A stretch of DNA of 64,000 nucleotides from Kutzneria viridogrisea (GTDB lineage Bacteria > Actinomycetota > Actinomycetes > Mycobacteriales > Pseudonocardiaceae), in contig JACJID010000001.1 in the NCBI GenBank assembly GCA_014138725.1, positions 1-64,000 on the forward strand, in the 5' to 3' direction. Positions 40,911 through 49,573 of this stretch are shown here, piece by piece. The position numbers and the translations under genes are program-made. The stretch's first letter is position 1. Each line of letters starts with the position of its first letter. The notes below the pieces were generated by a model, which saw nothing but the letters and a program-made list of their open reading frames with translations, did not search any database and had not been told where the DNA came from.

Positions 40911-42137
40911 GTGACCAGTACAGCCCTGCCCCGACGGCAGCACAAGACGGTCTCGGAGCTGCTGCGCGGGGACTTCGGCCGGGTGCTCGTCCACGTCCTG
41001 TGCTGGCAGCTGGCGATGACCCTGCTCGGGGTGCTGATGGAGCAGATGCTCGGCGTCGGCGGCAAGTACACCGGGGACGTGGCGCCCGCCGGGGCGAACC
41101 TGCTCACGCACACCTACCGCTGGGACGCCGCCTGGTTCCGGGACATCGTCCTGCACTGGTACCAGTTCCGCGCGCAGGAACCCGTGTTCTACCCGGTGTT
41201 CCCGTTGGCCGTGCTGCTGGTCAACTGGTTGAGCCTGGGCACGGCCGGTCTGCTCGTCTCCGGCCTGGTCGTCAACACGGTGTCCAGCTGGCTGGCCGTG
41301 ACCGCGCTGGTCAAGATCGTGCGGTACCACGTGGACGGTCCGCACGAGCGCAGGCTCGCGCTGCTGGCCTTCCTCGCCGCGCCCGCCGCCTTCTTCCTGC
41401 ACATGTTCTACAGCGAGGCCGTGTTCGTCGCCTTCGCTTTCTGGGCCTACCTGTTCGCGCTGCGCAGGCAGTGGCGGGCCATGGCCCTGTGCATGATCCC
41501 GATGATGGCCACGCGGGTCACCGCCGTGCTGTTCCTGGGCCTGTGCTTCCTGGAGTTCTGGCGTGCCGGTCAGTGGAGACCCCGCGCGCTGCTGAGCTGG
41601 AACCTGCTGTGGTTCCCCGTCGGCCTGGCCGGGCTCGGGCTGTACGCCTTGTTCCTGCACGCCGTGACCGGCGACGCGCTCGGCATGTTCACCGCGTACC
41701 ACAAGGGTCCTGACTGGGCGTACCACGTGTTCAACCTGAACTTCCCCGGCACGATCCTCGACCAGGTCCGGCAGCTGTGGCGCGAGCTGACCGGTGTGGA
41801 CCAGGTCTACGTGCGGACCTTCACCGACCGGCTGCTGCCGCTGCCCTACCTGGCCGTGACCGCGGCCAGCTCGGTCTACCTGCTGGTGGTGCGGCGGTCG
41901 GCCGCGGTGCCGTTGGCGGCCTTCGGGTTCGCGTCGATCGTCATGTTCACGCTGAACAGCAACCTGATCTCGGTGTACCGCTACCTGTTGCCCTGCATCA
42001 CGATCTACATCGCGCTCGCCGAACTGGTCGGGCGGCGGCCGTCCTGGCGGTACCCGGTGTACGGGCTGCTGGTGTGCGGCGGGGCGTTCCAGGTGGCGCT
42101 GGTCGCGACGTTCGTGTGCTATCGGTGGGCGGGGTGA
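40911..42137 (+). CDS. PIG-V-like GT-C mannosyltransferase
   Basis: GTG at 40911 (VTSTALPRRQHKTV) is preferred over a frame extending to 40653, which would precede the first helix with implausible sequence. The 408-residue protein has eight to ten membrane helices. The first outer loop TYRWDAAWFRDIVLHWY, followed by PVFYPVFPLAVLLVN, matches the PIG-V pattern (W-D-x-x-W-Y…F-F-P-L-x-P), in which the Asp is the catalytic residue of GT-C enzymes using polyprenyl-phosphate mannose. A C-terminal SVYRYLLPCITIYIAL segment is also typical. It probably mannosylates a lipid or secreted protein. Confidence 0.78.
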   Translation: MTSTALPRRQHKTVSELLRGDFGRVLVHVLCWQLAMTLLGVLMEQMLGVGGKYTGDVAPAGANLLTHTYRWDAAWFRDIVLHWYQFRAQEPVFYPVFPLAVLLVNWLSLGTAGLLVSGLVVNTVSSWLAVTALVKIVRYHVDGPHERRLALLAFLAAPAAFFLHMFYSEAVFVAFAFWAYLFALRRQWRAMALCMIPMMATRVTAVLFLGLCFLEFWRAGQWRPRALLSWNLLWFPVGLAGLGLYALFLHAVTGDALGMFTAYHKGPDWAYHVFNLNFPGTILDQVRQLWRELTGVDQVYVRTFTDRLLPLPYLAVTAASSVYLLVVRRSAAVPLAAFGFASIVMFTLNSNLISVYRYLLPCITIYIALAELVGRRPSWRYPVYGLLVCGGAFQVALVATFVCYRWAG

Positions 42138-42233
42138 GGGGTGGATTTGTGGGGTGCTGGCGGCTCGCCTCGGAACCTTGACCGTGTCTCGCCGGCGACC
42201 ACCCAGCCACGCCCGCCGACACAGGCCGTGTCG

Positions 42234-42278
42234 TGAAAGTGCCGTTCAGGACACTGGATGTCCTGAACGGCACTTTCA
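42234..42278. repeat. Perfect 20-bp hairpin repeat (family copy 2)
   Basis: Arms at 42234-42253 (TGAAAGTGCCGTTCAGGACA) and 42259-42278 are perfectly complementary with a 5-base loop. The stem shares TGAAAGTGCCGTTC with the hairpin at 8476-8526. It lies 97 bp after the mannosyltransferase stop and may serve as its terminator. Confidence 0.85.
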
Positions 42279-42443
42279 TGGCACCGCGGCCTCGGGCCGG
42301 ACCAGATACCAGGTCAATGATGCGCGACGCGCCACTAGCGGGGCTTTCCGAGGTCGACCCGTACAGGGAGCTCTCGGCCCTGCTGCTGTACGTACCCGGC
42401 GCAGTCGACGGGGGCCGCGCAGGCTGAGTCGCAATGTGGTTTC

Positions 42444-42561
42444 GGGGTGGTTTGTCCTGGGGCCCTGGCGATGGGCTGTGATCGGGGTAGTTGGGGCGTG
42501 GAATTCCGCCCCGATCTCGCCGACGAGCGTAAGCCCATCGCCACCCAGGAAAAACCACCCC
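42444..42561. other. 118-bp structured element, copy 2
   Basis: The outer arms 42444-42476 and 42533-42561 pair (GGGGTGGTTT with AAACCACCCC, TCCTGGG with CCCAGGA, GGCGATGGGC with GCCCATCGCC). The inner hairpin ATCGGGG (42481-42487) pairs with CCCCGAT (42509-42515), followed by a 17-base strand ending GAGCGTAA. Compared with copy 1 the core is about three-quarters identical, while the outer helices differ in sequence yet remain paired. It ends 34 bp before the -10 box of the following HNH gene, so it is probably not within that transcript. Between 42138 and 42607 nothing else gene-like is seen. Confidence 0.8.
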
Positions 42562-42595
42562 TGAGGATTCACTCATTCGTGCGCTCAATTCGGCG

Positions 42596-42601
42596 TAGAA
42601 T
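42596..42601 (+). promoter_or_regulatory. TAGAAT -10 box, probably leaderless start of DUF222/HNH gene 2
   Basis: TAGAAT ends 6 bases before the ATG at 42608, repeating the arrangement found at the first DUF222/HNH gene. No ribosome site intervenes, which fits leaderless translation. Confidence 0.5.
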
Positions 42602-42607
42602 GGTGGC

Positions 42608-43690
42608 ATGGGGCAGCGGAAGATCGCGGAGCGGATGCTGGAGGCGTGGAAGCGCCTCGTGTCCGTCGAATTCGATCTGCTCTGCTGTGCCGCTGAGATC
42701 GGTGATCCGCATGAGATCGCGTTGTTGCTGCGCATTCCGCTCGGGAGGGCTCGTCGGCTTCAGGAGCAGGCGGTGGCAATGGAGCGGTTGCCGGTGTTGG
42801 CTGGGTTGATGCGGGACGGGTTGCTGGACCTGGACCGGTTCGAGGTGGTGCGGAAGCTGACCGAGAACCTGGACGAGGAGAAGGCCCGCCGGGTGGATGC
42901 CCGGCTGACCGGTGCCGCCGAACTGAACTCCAGGGAGTTGAAGGTCGAGGTTGGGCGGCTGGTGTGTCTGGTTGATCCGTCGGGAGCTGAGGTTCGGCAC
43001 GTCAAGGCGGTGAAACGGTCCGAAGTGCGGTACCGGTCGATGCCTGATGGCATGGCGGAGCTGATCGCCTACCTGGACGCCGTGGAAGCACGGCGGATCT
43101 TCGACCAGGTCAACGCCGACGCTGAGACGCTGCCGGAGGACGGTCGGTCCTGGGGCGAGAAGCAGGCCGATGTGTTCGTCGATCGGGTGCTGGGATCGGG
43201 TCGGCCGGTGACGGTGCGGACTGATGTGACCGTGTCCGCGCGGACACTGCTCGGGTTGACTGCCGATCCTGGATACATCGCGGGTGTCGGATACGTTGAC
43301 GCGAACTTGGCGCGTGAAATCGCCGCGCAGGGCGACTGGCGTAAAGTGCTCACCGATAAAGTCGGGATGCCGATTGGTGTCGGTCGGAAACGGTATCGTC
43401 CGCCGAAGGCGTTGCGGGATTTCGTGATGGTGCGGGACCGGGTCTGTCAGGCGCCGGGCTGTCTGCGGCCGGTGGCGGAATGTCAGATCGATCATGCGCG
43501 AGGTTTTGCCTCGGGTGGTGTGACGGATGAGCGGAATCTTGGTCCGTTCTGCGATGTGCACCATTACCTGAAGACGATCGGCAGGTACCGGTTCGAGCGG
43601 GATGCGGATGGGGTTCGACGGTGGATCACGCCGCTGGGGTTCGAGTACGAGACCCGGGCGAAGGCCATCGCGGAACCGGACCCGCCGTGA
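42608..43690 (+). CDS. DUF222 / 13E12-type HNH endonuclease 2
   Basis: A 360-residue protein with the helical DUF222 domain (MLEAWKRLVSVEFDLLCCAAE, then LLRIPLGRARRLQEQA, VRKLTENLDEEKARRVDARL) and a C-terminal HNH module: RDRVCQAPGCLRPVAECQIDHARGF, then NLGPFCDVHHYLKTIGRY. The first metal-site His of gene 1 is Asp-His here (QIDH), which is an accepted HNH variant. GC content and T-rich third positions differ from neighbouring genes, suggesting acquisition. It stands alone, 28 bp from the convergent regulator gene. Confidence 0.88.
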   Translation: MGQRKIAERMLEAWKRLVSVEFDLLCCAAEIGDPHEIALLLRIPLGRARRLQEQAVAMERLPVLAGLMRDGLLDLDRFEVVRKLTENLDEEKARRVDARLTGAAELNSRELKVEVGRLVCLVDPSGAEVRHVKAVKRSEVRYRSMPDGMAELIAYLDAVEARRIFDQVNADAETLPEDGRSWGEKQADVFVDRVLGSGRPVTVRTDVTVSARTLLGLTADPGYIAGVGYVDANLAREIAAQGDWRKVLTDKVGMPIGVGRKRYRPPKALRDFVMVRDRVCQAPGCLRPVAECQIDHARGFASGGVTDERNLGPFCDVHHYLKTIGRYRFERDADGVRRWITPLGFEYETRAKAIAEPDPP

Positions 43691-43717
43691 GCGACGGATC
43701 GGAAGGCGGGCGGCCCG

Positions 43718-45643
43718 TCAACCAACCCGGGGGCGACCGTGCGACAGGGACCAGCGCAGTTCGTCCACGGCCTTGTGCAACGCATCGGTGCAGTCCCGCA
43801 TGCTCAGGGCTCGCAGGGTGCCGAGTTCCCTGCGGTACCAGGCGAGTCCGCGCGCCGTGGCGGAGGGCTCACCCAGCAGCTCCAACTGGGCCTCGACCAG
43901 ACCGACATAGTGCCGGACCACGCGCGACACAGCGGCCTCAGCGTCCACATCGGACGGTTGCTGTTCGCGGGCGACAAGCCGGACCATGTCGGGGATCCGG
44001 TAGCTGTCGATACGCAGGCGCTCCACCAAACCGGCGTCCACCAACCGGTCGACGACAGCCTCGGCGCGCTCGACATGCTCACCGAGCAGGGCGGCAAGCA
44101 CATGCTCGGACACGACAGGCAGGTCGAGCACGCCGAGCAGGCTCAGGGCGGTGATGGCGGAGCGATCCGCCCACCGGTGCAGCAGCCGCACCCCGGCGTG
44201 CAGGCTGGCGCGCACACTGTGGCCGCCGTGGGCGAGCAGGTCGAGGCGGCGGCGTGGGTCGGCGAGGCGGGCGGCGAACTCGTGCAGCCGCCATTCGGGG
44301 CGGGTGGCGAGCCTCGCGGCGGCCAAACCGAGTGCCAGTGGCGAGTACTCGCACAGCCGCGCCACCTCCGAGGCAGCGGCCCGCTCGGCGTCGACGCGCA
44401 CGGGCCCGAGCGCGGAGCGCAGCAGGCTCAGCGCGGTGTCGGCGGTCATCCGTCCCAAGTGGACATGCCCGCGCGGGCCGACTGAGTCGAGGGCGAGACG
44501 CCCGCCGATCAACAGGGCGCTACCGGGAGCCGGGTCCAGCAGCGGCCGTACCTGCTCGGGATCGCCCACGTCGTCGAGCACGACCAGCACGCGCTGCGCG
44601 GAACCGCTGAGCCTGCGCACCGCATCGACCACCTCCTCGGGCCGCATCGCCCGGTCGGCGGCCGAACCCCGTACGTCGAGGTACACCTGCCCGTCGGGGA
44701 AGTGCGGGGCCAGCGCGTGGGCGGCCCGCAGCAGCAGGGTCGTCTTGCCCGCACCGGCGAGCCCGTGTACGGCGCACACCTGTTCGCCGCCGCTCAGCAG
44801 TGACACCACGGCGTCGAGTTCGGCCGTGTGCCCGACGACCCCGTGCACGGTCGGCAGCGGCCGGACCACCTCCACCGGCTTGGGGCGTGCGGGCTCGCGA
44901 CCCCGCACCAGCTCCGGGTCCTCGACGAGGATGCGCTGGTGCAGTTCGCGCAGCGGCTTGCTGGGTTCGATGCCCAGCTCGCCGACGAGCAGCCGCCGCA
45001 GGTCCCGGTACGCGCCGAGCGCGTCGGCCTGGTGCCCGCAGCGGTAGAGCACGAGCATGAGGTGGGCGTGCAGCCGTTCCCGCAGCGGGAACTGGGCCAC
45101 CAGCTGCTTCAGCTCCGGCAACAGTGCCTCGTGCTGGCCCAGCCCGATCTGCGCGCCGATCCGCGCCTCGATCACCGCCAGCTGCGACTCCTCCAGCCGG
45201 GCGCGTTCGGCCATGACCGCGGGGCTCAGCGGCACGTCGGCCAGCGGCACGTCCCGCCAGATCGCCAGCGCGCGGCCGAACGAGCTCGCGGCCGCGGACA
45301 GGTCGCCCTCGGCGGCGCTGGCCCGCCCCTGCGCCACGAGCCGGTCGTACTCGTGCACGTCCAGCATCCCCTGCGGCACCAGCAGCTGGTAGCCGGGGGC
45401 GCGGGTCTGCAACACGGTGCCGGTCAACTGCTTGCGCAGCCGCCACACGTAGCCCGCGAGCAGCCCGCTGGCCGAGGCCGGGGCCCGGTCCGGCCACAGC
45501 TCGGCCAGCAACCGGTCCACCGGCACCACCTGGTTGGCGTGCAGCACCAGCGTGGCCAGCAGCGCGCGCTGCTTGGCCGAGGCGATCGGGGACCACTCGC
45601 CACCGTCGAGGTACTCGACCGGTCCCAGTATGCGCAGCCTCAT
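43718..45643 (-). CDS. AfsR/SARP-family regulator with NB-ARC ATPase
   Basis: A 641-residue regulator. The N-terminal winged helix (MRLRILGPVEYLDGGEWSPI, then KQRALLATLVLHANQVVPVDRLLAELW) and the BTAD domain (about 95-245) define a SARP. An NB-ARC ATPase follows with P-loop HGLAGAGKTTLLL and Walker B RVLVVLDDVGD. The C-terminal TPR region of full AfsR is largely absent. SARPs activate antibiotic clusters through direct repeats overlapping -35 boxes. It sits 28 bp after the adenylation gene, at the end of the minus-strand arm, and is the likely cluster activator. Confidence 0.92.
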   Translation of the reverse strand: MRLRILGPVEYLDGGEWSPIASAKQRALLATLVLHANQVVPVDRLLAELWPDRAPASASGLLAGYVWRLRKQLTGTVLQTRAPGYQLLVPQGMLDVHEYDRLVAQGRASAAEGDLSAAASSFGRALAIWRDVPLADVPLSPAVMAERARLEESQLAVIEARIGAQIGLGQHEALLPELKQLVAQFPLRERLHAHLMLVLYRCGHQADALGAYRDLRRLLVGELGIEPSKPLRELHQRILVEDPELVRGREPARPKPVEVVRPLPTVHGVVGHTAELDAVVSLLSGGEQVCAVHGLAGAGKTTLLLRAAHALAPHFPDGQVYLDVRGSAADRAMRPEEVVDAVRRLSGSAQRVLVVLDDVGDPEQVRPLLDPAPGSALLIGGRLALDSVGPRGHVHLGRMTADTALSLLRSALGPVRVDAERAAASEVARLCEYSPLALGLAAARLATRPEWRLHEFAARLADPRRRLDLLAHGGHSVRASLHAGVRLLHRWADRSAITALSLLGVLDLPVVSEHVLAALLGEHVERAEAVVDRLVDAGLVERLRIDSYRIPDMVRLVAREQQPSDVDAEAAVSRVVRHYVGLVEAQLELLGEPSATARGLAWYRRELGTLRALSMRDCTDALHKAVDELRWSLSHGRPRVG

Positions 45644-45671
45644 CTCGCCCCCTAGCGACGAAGCACCAAGC

Positions 45672-47216
45672 TCACTGCCGGATCTCGGCGGCCAGCCTGC
45701 GTCGGTCCACCTTCCCGCTCGGGTTGATCGGGAACCCGGTCACGTGCAGGAAGCTCTGCGGTGTCATGTACTCCGGCAGCCTGCGGCGCACCGCCGCGGT
45801 CAGCTCGGCCTCGCCGAGCCGCTCACCGGTGTAGATCGCGTGCAGTTCCAGGTCCTCGCCCCGGCCGGGAATGGCCAGCACGACCACCTCCCGCACGCCC
45901 GCGCAGCCACGCAGCACCGACTCGACCTCGGCGAGCTCGATACGGTACCCGCGGATCTTGACCTGGTCGTCCAGCCGCCCGAGGTGCACCAGGGCCCCGT
46001 CCTCCAGCCGCACCCGGTCCCCGGTCCGGTACCAGTCCCGGGTTTCCGGCGTGCCCGCCAGCACCTCGGCGGTACCGCCCTCGTACCGCACGAACCGGTT
46101 CGGGTCGTGCGCCGGATCCAGGTAGCCGTCGAACCGCTGGCTGCCGCGCACGCACAGCTCCCCGTCCTCGGTCGCCTGGCCCTCCGGGGTGAGCAGCACG
46201 CCGTCCAGGTGCTCGTAGACGGTGCCGATCGGCACGGTCCCGTTGGAGGTCTCCGGCCACTGTTGCTGGTCGGCGGGCAGCCGGTAGCCGACGCAGGTGA
46301 TCGTCAGCTCGGTCGGCCCGTAGATGTTCTCCACGGTGCTGTTCGCCGCGGCCACCAGCCAGTCCCGCGCCTGGTCCAGGGTGAGCTGTTCACCGGCGAA
46401 CAGGCTCCACCGCAGGCTGGGCATGGAGCCGGGCTCCAGGGCGTGCAGCCTGCGCGAGAAGGAGATCACCGAGGGCACGGAGAACCAGTGCGTGATCTGC
46501 CTGTCGACGACGAACCGGATCGGCACCATCACCTCGTCCGAGCGCGGCACGACCAGGGCCGCACCCGAGGTCCAGGCCACGAACATGTCGAACACGGACG
46601 GGTCGAAGGTCATCGCGAACGCTTGGGACAGACGGGATCCCGGCCCGGCCCCGTACCGGCTCACGCAGTGCGCCAGGTAGTCGCGCAGGTTGCGGTGCCG
46701 GATCGGCACCCCCTTGGGCGTACCGGTGGAGCCGGAGGTGAACAGGGTGTAGGCCACGTCCTCCGCGGTGCCGGTGTACGGCTCCTGCCAGGGCTCGGGC
46801 AGCGCCGCCAGCCAGTCGTCCGCCAGCAGCCGGACCTCGGTCATGCCGGTACCGGCCAGCGCGGCCCCGGCGTGCGGTGCGCCCTCGTCGTCGACCAGCA
46901 CCACCGACACCCCGGCCGACTGGCACATGGTGCGGTTGCGCTCGGCGGGGAAGGTCGGGTTGAGCGGCACGACCCCGGCGCCCAGCCGCAGCGCCGCCAG
47001 GTACCCGGCGTACGCGGCGAGGCTGCGCAGGGTCAGCAGCCCGACCGCGCCGGGCACGCCACCGGCCTCGCGCACGATCCGCGCGGCCAGTCGATCGGCC
47101 ACAGTGGACAGTTCCCGGTAGGACAGCACGTGCTCGCCGACCTCCAGGGCGGTGGCCTCGGGGAACCGCTCCACGGTGTCCCGGAACCACGTGTGCAGGG
47201 TGCCCTCGGGGTTCAC
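45672..47216 (-). CDS. Stand-alone amino acid adenylation enzyme
   Basis: GTG at 47216 overlaps the MFS stop by 4 bp, giving 514 residues; the longer open frame upstream is a shadow. All ANL core motifs are present: YTLFTSGSTGTPKGV (A3), FAMTFDPSVFDMF with the Asp that fixes the alpha-amino group (A4), NIYGPTELTI (A5), GELCVRG (A6), YRTGDRV (A7), GRLDDQVKIRGYRIELAEVE (A8), and NPSGKVDRR with the catalytic Lys (A10). No fused carrier domain is present. It would load an amino acid onto a free carrier such as the PCP at 51749. The specificity code cannot be read reliably here. Confidence 0.9.
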   Translation of the reverse strand: MNPEGTLHTWFRDTVERFPEATALEVGEHVLSYRELSTVADRLAARIVREAGGVPGAVGLLTLRSLAAYAGYLAALRLGAGVVPLNPTFPAERNRTMCQSAGVSVVLVDDEGAPHAGAALAGTGMTEVRLLADDWLAALPEPWQEPYTGTAEDVAYTLFTSGSTGTPKGVPIRHRNLRDYLAHCVSRYGAGPGSRLSQAFAMTFDPSVFDMFVAWTSGAALVVPRSDEVMVPIRFVVDRQITHWFSVPSVISFSRRLHALEPGSMPSLRWSLFAGEQLTLDQARDWLVAAANSTVENIYGPTELTITCVGYRLPADQQQWPETSNGTVPIGTVYEHLDGVLLTPEGQATEDGELCVRGSQRFDGYLDPAHDPNRFVRYEGGTAEVLAGTPETRDWYRTGDRVRLEDGALVHLGRLDDQVKIRGYRIELAEVESVLRGCAGVREVVVLAIPGRGEDLELHAIYTGERLGEAELTAAVRRRLPEYMTPQSFLHVTGFPINPSGKVDRRRLAAEIRQ

Positions 47217-48475
47217 GAGGCGCTCACCTCGACCGGCTTGTCCACATCCGCGATCGCGCCCGTGGTGACGACGCGCAGGAACGGGATCACCAGCAGGGCG
47301 CACACCACGGCGAACAGGCCGAACGCCAGCTGGTAGCCGAGCACCTGCGCGAGCACCCCGGCCAGCGCGGCGGCCACCGGGGTCATGCCCCAGGAGATCA
47401 ACCGGCTGGCGGAGCTGAACCGCCCCAACAGGTTCTGCGGCACACAGGACTGCGCGATCACCCGCGAGTTGACCGTCCACATGGTACCGCCCGCCCCGGC
47501 GACGAAGGCCGCCGCGCCGATCACCCACGCGCTGTCGGCCGTGGCTGGCAGCACCGCGGGGGCGGCCACCAGCGCGAAGGAGCCCACGATGTCCACGAAC
47601 ATCGCCCAGCGCCTGCCCAGCAGCCGGTTGGCCGGGCCGGTGAGCACGGTGCCGACCACCCCGCCCGCGCCGAGGCAGGTCAGCAGCAGGCCGTAGCGCT
47701 GGGAGTCCAGGCCGAGCGGGCCGGTGGCGTAGACCGGGATCAGTGCGAGCCAGGCCGCCCAGCACCCGGCCATCACGGTGATCAGGAAGGACATGCCGCG
47801 CAACAGCTTGTGCTGCCACAGGAAGGCCAGGCCGTCGCGGATCTCCACGTGCACCGACTTGCGCTCGGACACCTTGCTGACGGCGAAGTTGCCGGTCAGC
47901 AGCACCAGCAGCAGGGCACCGGCCACGTACACCAGCCCGGTGCTGCCCAGCGCGATGGCGAACCCGGCGGCGACCAGGAAGCCGCCGACCGGGGCGCCCA
48001 GGAAGCTGTTGCACAGGTACTCCACTGCGGTGATCCGCGCGGTCACCGACTGCCAGCGGCTGCGCGGCACGGCGGAGGGCACGATGGAGGCCCCGGAGAT
48101 CAGCGCCACCACCTCGGCCACACCGAGTACCAGCGCGACCAGGTAGATCAGCGGCAGGCTCACCAGGTTCAGCAGCACCGCGAGCAGCAGCACGGCGACC
48201 GAGACCATGCGCGCGGTCTCCGCCCCGATCATCAGCGAGCGCCGGTTGTGCCGGTCCACGAACACGCCGATGTGCAGCGCGGTCAGCAGCCAGGGCAGGG
48301 TCAGCGCGATCACCACCCCGGACACCAGCGCGGGCGAGCTGGTCAGTTGCACGGCCAGCAGCGGCAGTACCACCTTGGTCACCGCGTCGGCGATGTTGGT
48401 GGTGCCGGTGAACAGCACCAGCAGCCACTCGTTGCGGCGGCCCACCTCGGCGGTCACCGGTTCGGCTTCGGTCAT
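47213..48475 (-). CDS. MFS efflux transporter (EntS-like)
   Basis: A 420-residue permease with eleven to twelve helices of the MFS_3/EntS exporter type. It includes TNIADAVTKVVLPLLAVQL in helix 1, GVFVDRHNRRSLMIGAE (motif A) between helices 2 and 3, and SMIDIVGS-like and RFSSASRLISWGMTP segments in the second half. The position between the PRMT-like and adenylation genes, with 4-bp overlaps on both sides, suggests export of, and self-protection from, the product. Confidence 0.88.
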   Translation of the reverse strand: MTEAEPVTAEVGRRNEWLLVLFTGTTNIADAVTKVVLPLLAVQLTSSPALVSGVVIALTLPWLLTALHIGVFVDRHNRRSLMIGAETARMVSVAVLLLAVLLNLVSLPLIYLVALVLGVAEVVALISGASIVPSAVPRSRWQSVTARITAVEYLCNSFLGAPVGGFLVAAGFAIALGSTGLVYVAGALLLVLLTGNFAVSKVSERKSVHVEIRDGLAFLWQHKLLRGMSFLITVMAGCWAAWLALIPVYATGPLGLDSQRYGLLLTCLGAGGVVGTVLTGPANRLLGRRWAMFVDIVGSFALVAAPAVLPATADSAWVIGAAAFVAGAGGTMWTVNSRVIAQSCVPQNLLGRFSSASRLISWGMTPVAAALAGVLAQVLGYQLAFGLFAVVCALLVIPFLRVVTTGAIADVDKPVEVSAS

Positions 48476-49566
48476 GGGGTGCGCACCTCCCGGTCGGTGC
48501 CCACGCAGACCCGCTCGCGGTCGTGGAACACGTGCAGCGGGACCGGGATGCCCGCCTCGCAGCGCAGCGGGGCGGCGAAGGTCTGCACGGCCTGCCGCCA
48601 GTGCGTGTCCGGGTGCAGCGGGCTGTTGGACAGGGTCACGCCCGCGCCCAGGTCCAGCTCGAACCAGATGGCGATCGCGTCGCAGTCACCGTCCACTGTG
48701 GGCAGTGCCTTGACCAGTTCGCGGTTGGGCGGGCAGTCGGCGCCGAAGTCCACGTCCAGCAGCGGGAAGGGTTCGGTCAGCGCCAGGTGCGGGTAGTTGT
48801 GCAGGTAGGTGGAGAAGTACTCCATCGAGCGCAGGTTGTTGAACCCGCTGACGTCGAACCCGCACGCGGTGGACACGTGGTTGTGCGAGCGCAGCCGGTC
48901 GCTGGACACCAGCTGGCCCCACAGCCTGCCGCGGCCCGGCACGATGCGCGGTTCGGCGACCAGCAGCTCCTCACGGGCGTGCTCCAGCGTGGGCAGCGCG
49001 TTCTCGCCGAGCAGGGCGCAGTCGAAGATCTCGGTGACCAGCACGTCGGCCCTGCGCGGCAGGTCGACGCCCAGCCGCAGGTCGGTGGAGGCCTTGTTGA
49101 CCACGGTGATCCGCGTGTCGAACCCGTTGGCCCGCACGATCTGCTCGGCCACGGTGGCGATCAGCGGCTCCACCTCGCAGGTGACGACCTGCGCGGCACC
49201 GGCCCTGGCCGCGAGCAGGGCCAGCAGCCCGCTGCCGGTGCCGATGTCCAGCACCAGGTCGCCGGGGCGCACCGAGGCCATGATCGCGTCGTGGTAGGCC
49301 TGGTTGCGCTCCACGTCGTTGAGCATCGCGAAGTGCCAGCGCGGCACCAGCTTGCGCACCGCCCGGTTGAGCAGCAGCGATGGCAGCGAGTCACTGCCCT
49401 CGGCCAGCCGCTCGGCCAGCCCGAAGTAGTCGGCCGCGCTGCCGTAGTCCTGGCGGTCCATCGACACGCGGCCGCGGGCGAGCAGGGTCTGCACCAGGTC
49501 CTCGGTGTCCATCGCCGGGACCCGTGCGGGTCTGCTGGGGGGCATCACATCCACTTGCTGCTGCAC
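48472..49566 (-). CDS. PRMT-like protein arginine methyltransferase-family enzyme
   Basis: A 364-residue SAM enzyme with a GTG start. Motif I VLDIGTGSGLLALLAARAGA, the ribose acid in VTCEVE, and the double-E-like loop TEIFDCALLGENALPT (two Glu, nine residues apart) place it nearest to PRMT-type enzymes, especially the PRMT7-like branch, rather than small-molecule O-methyltransferases. A beta-barrel-like C-terminal half (LWGQLVSSDRL, then FDLGAGVTLSNSPL) follows. Arginine or guanidine methylation of the product is plausible. PRMTs are rare in bacteria, so its presence in a biosynthetic operon is notable. Confidence 0.8.
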   Translation of the reverse strand: MQQQVDVMPPSRPARVPAMDTEDLVQTLLARGRVSMDRQDYGSAADYFGLAERLAEGSDSLPSLLLNRAVRKLVPRWHFAMLNDVERNQAYHDAIMASVRPGDLVLDIGTGSGLLALLAARAGAAQVVTCEVEPLIATVAEQIVRANGFDTRITVVNKASTDLRLGVDLPRRADVLVTEIFDCALLGENALPTLEHAREELLVAEPRIVPGRGRLWGQLVSSDRLRSHNHVSTACGFDVSGFNNLRSMEYFSTYLHNYPHLALTEPFPLLDVDFGADCPPNRELVKALPTVDGDCDAIAIWFELDLGAGVTLSNSPLHPDTHWRQAVQTFAAPLRCEAGIPVPLHVFHDRERVCVGTDREVRTP

Positions 49567-49573
49567 GGCATCC

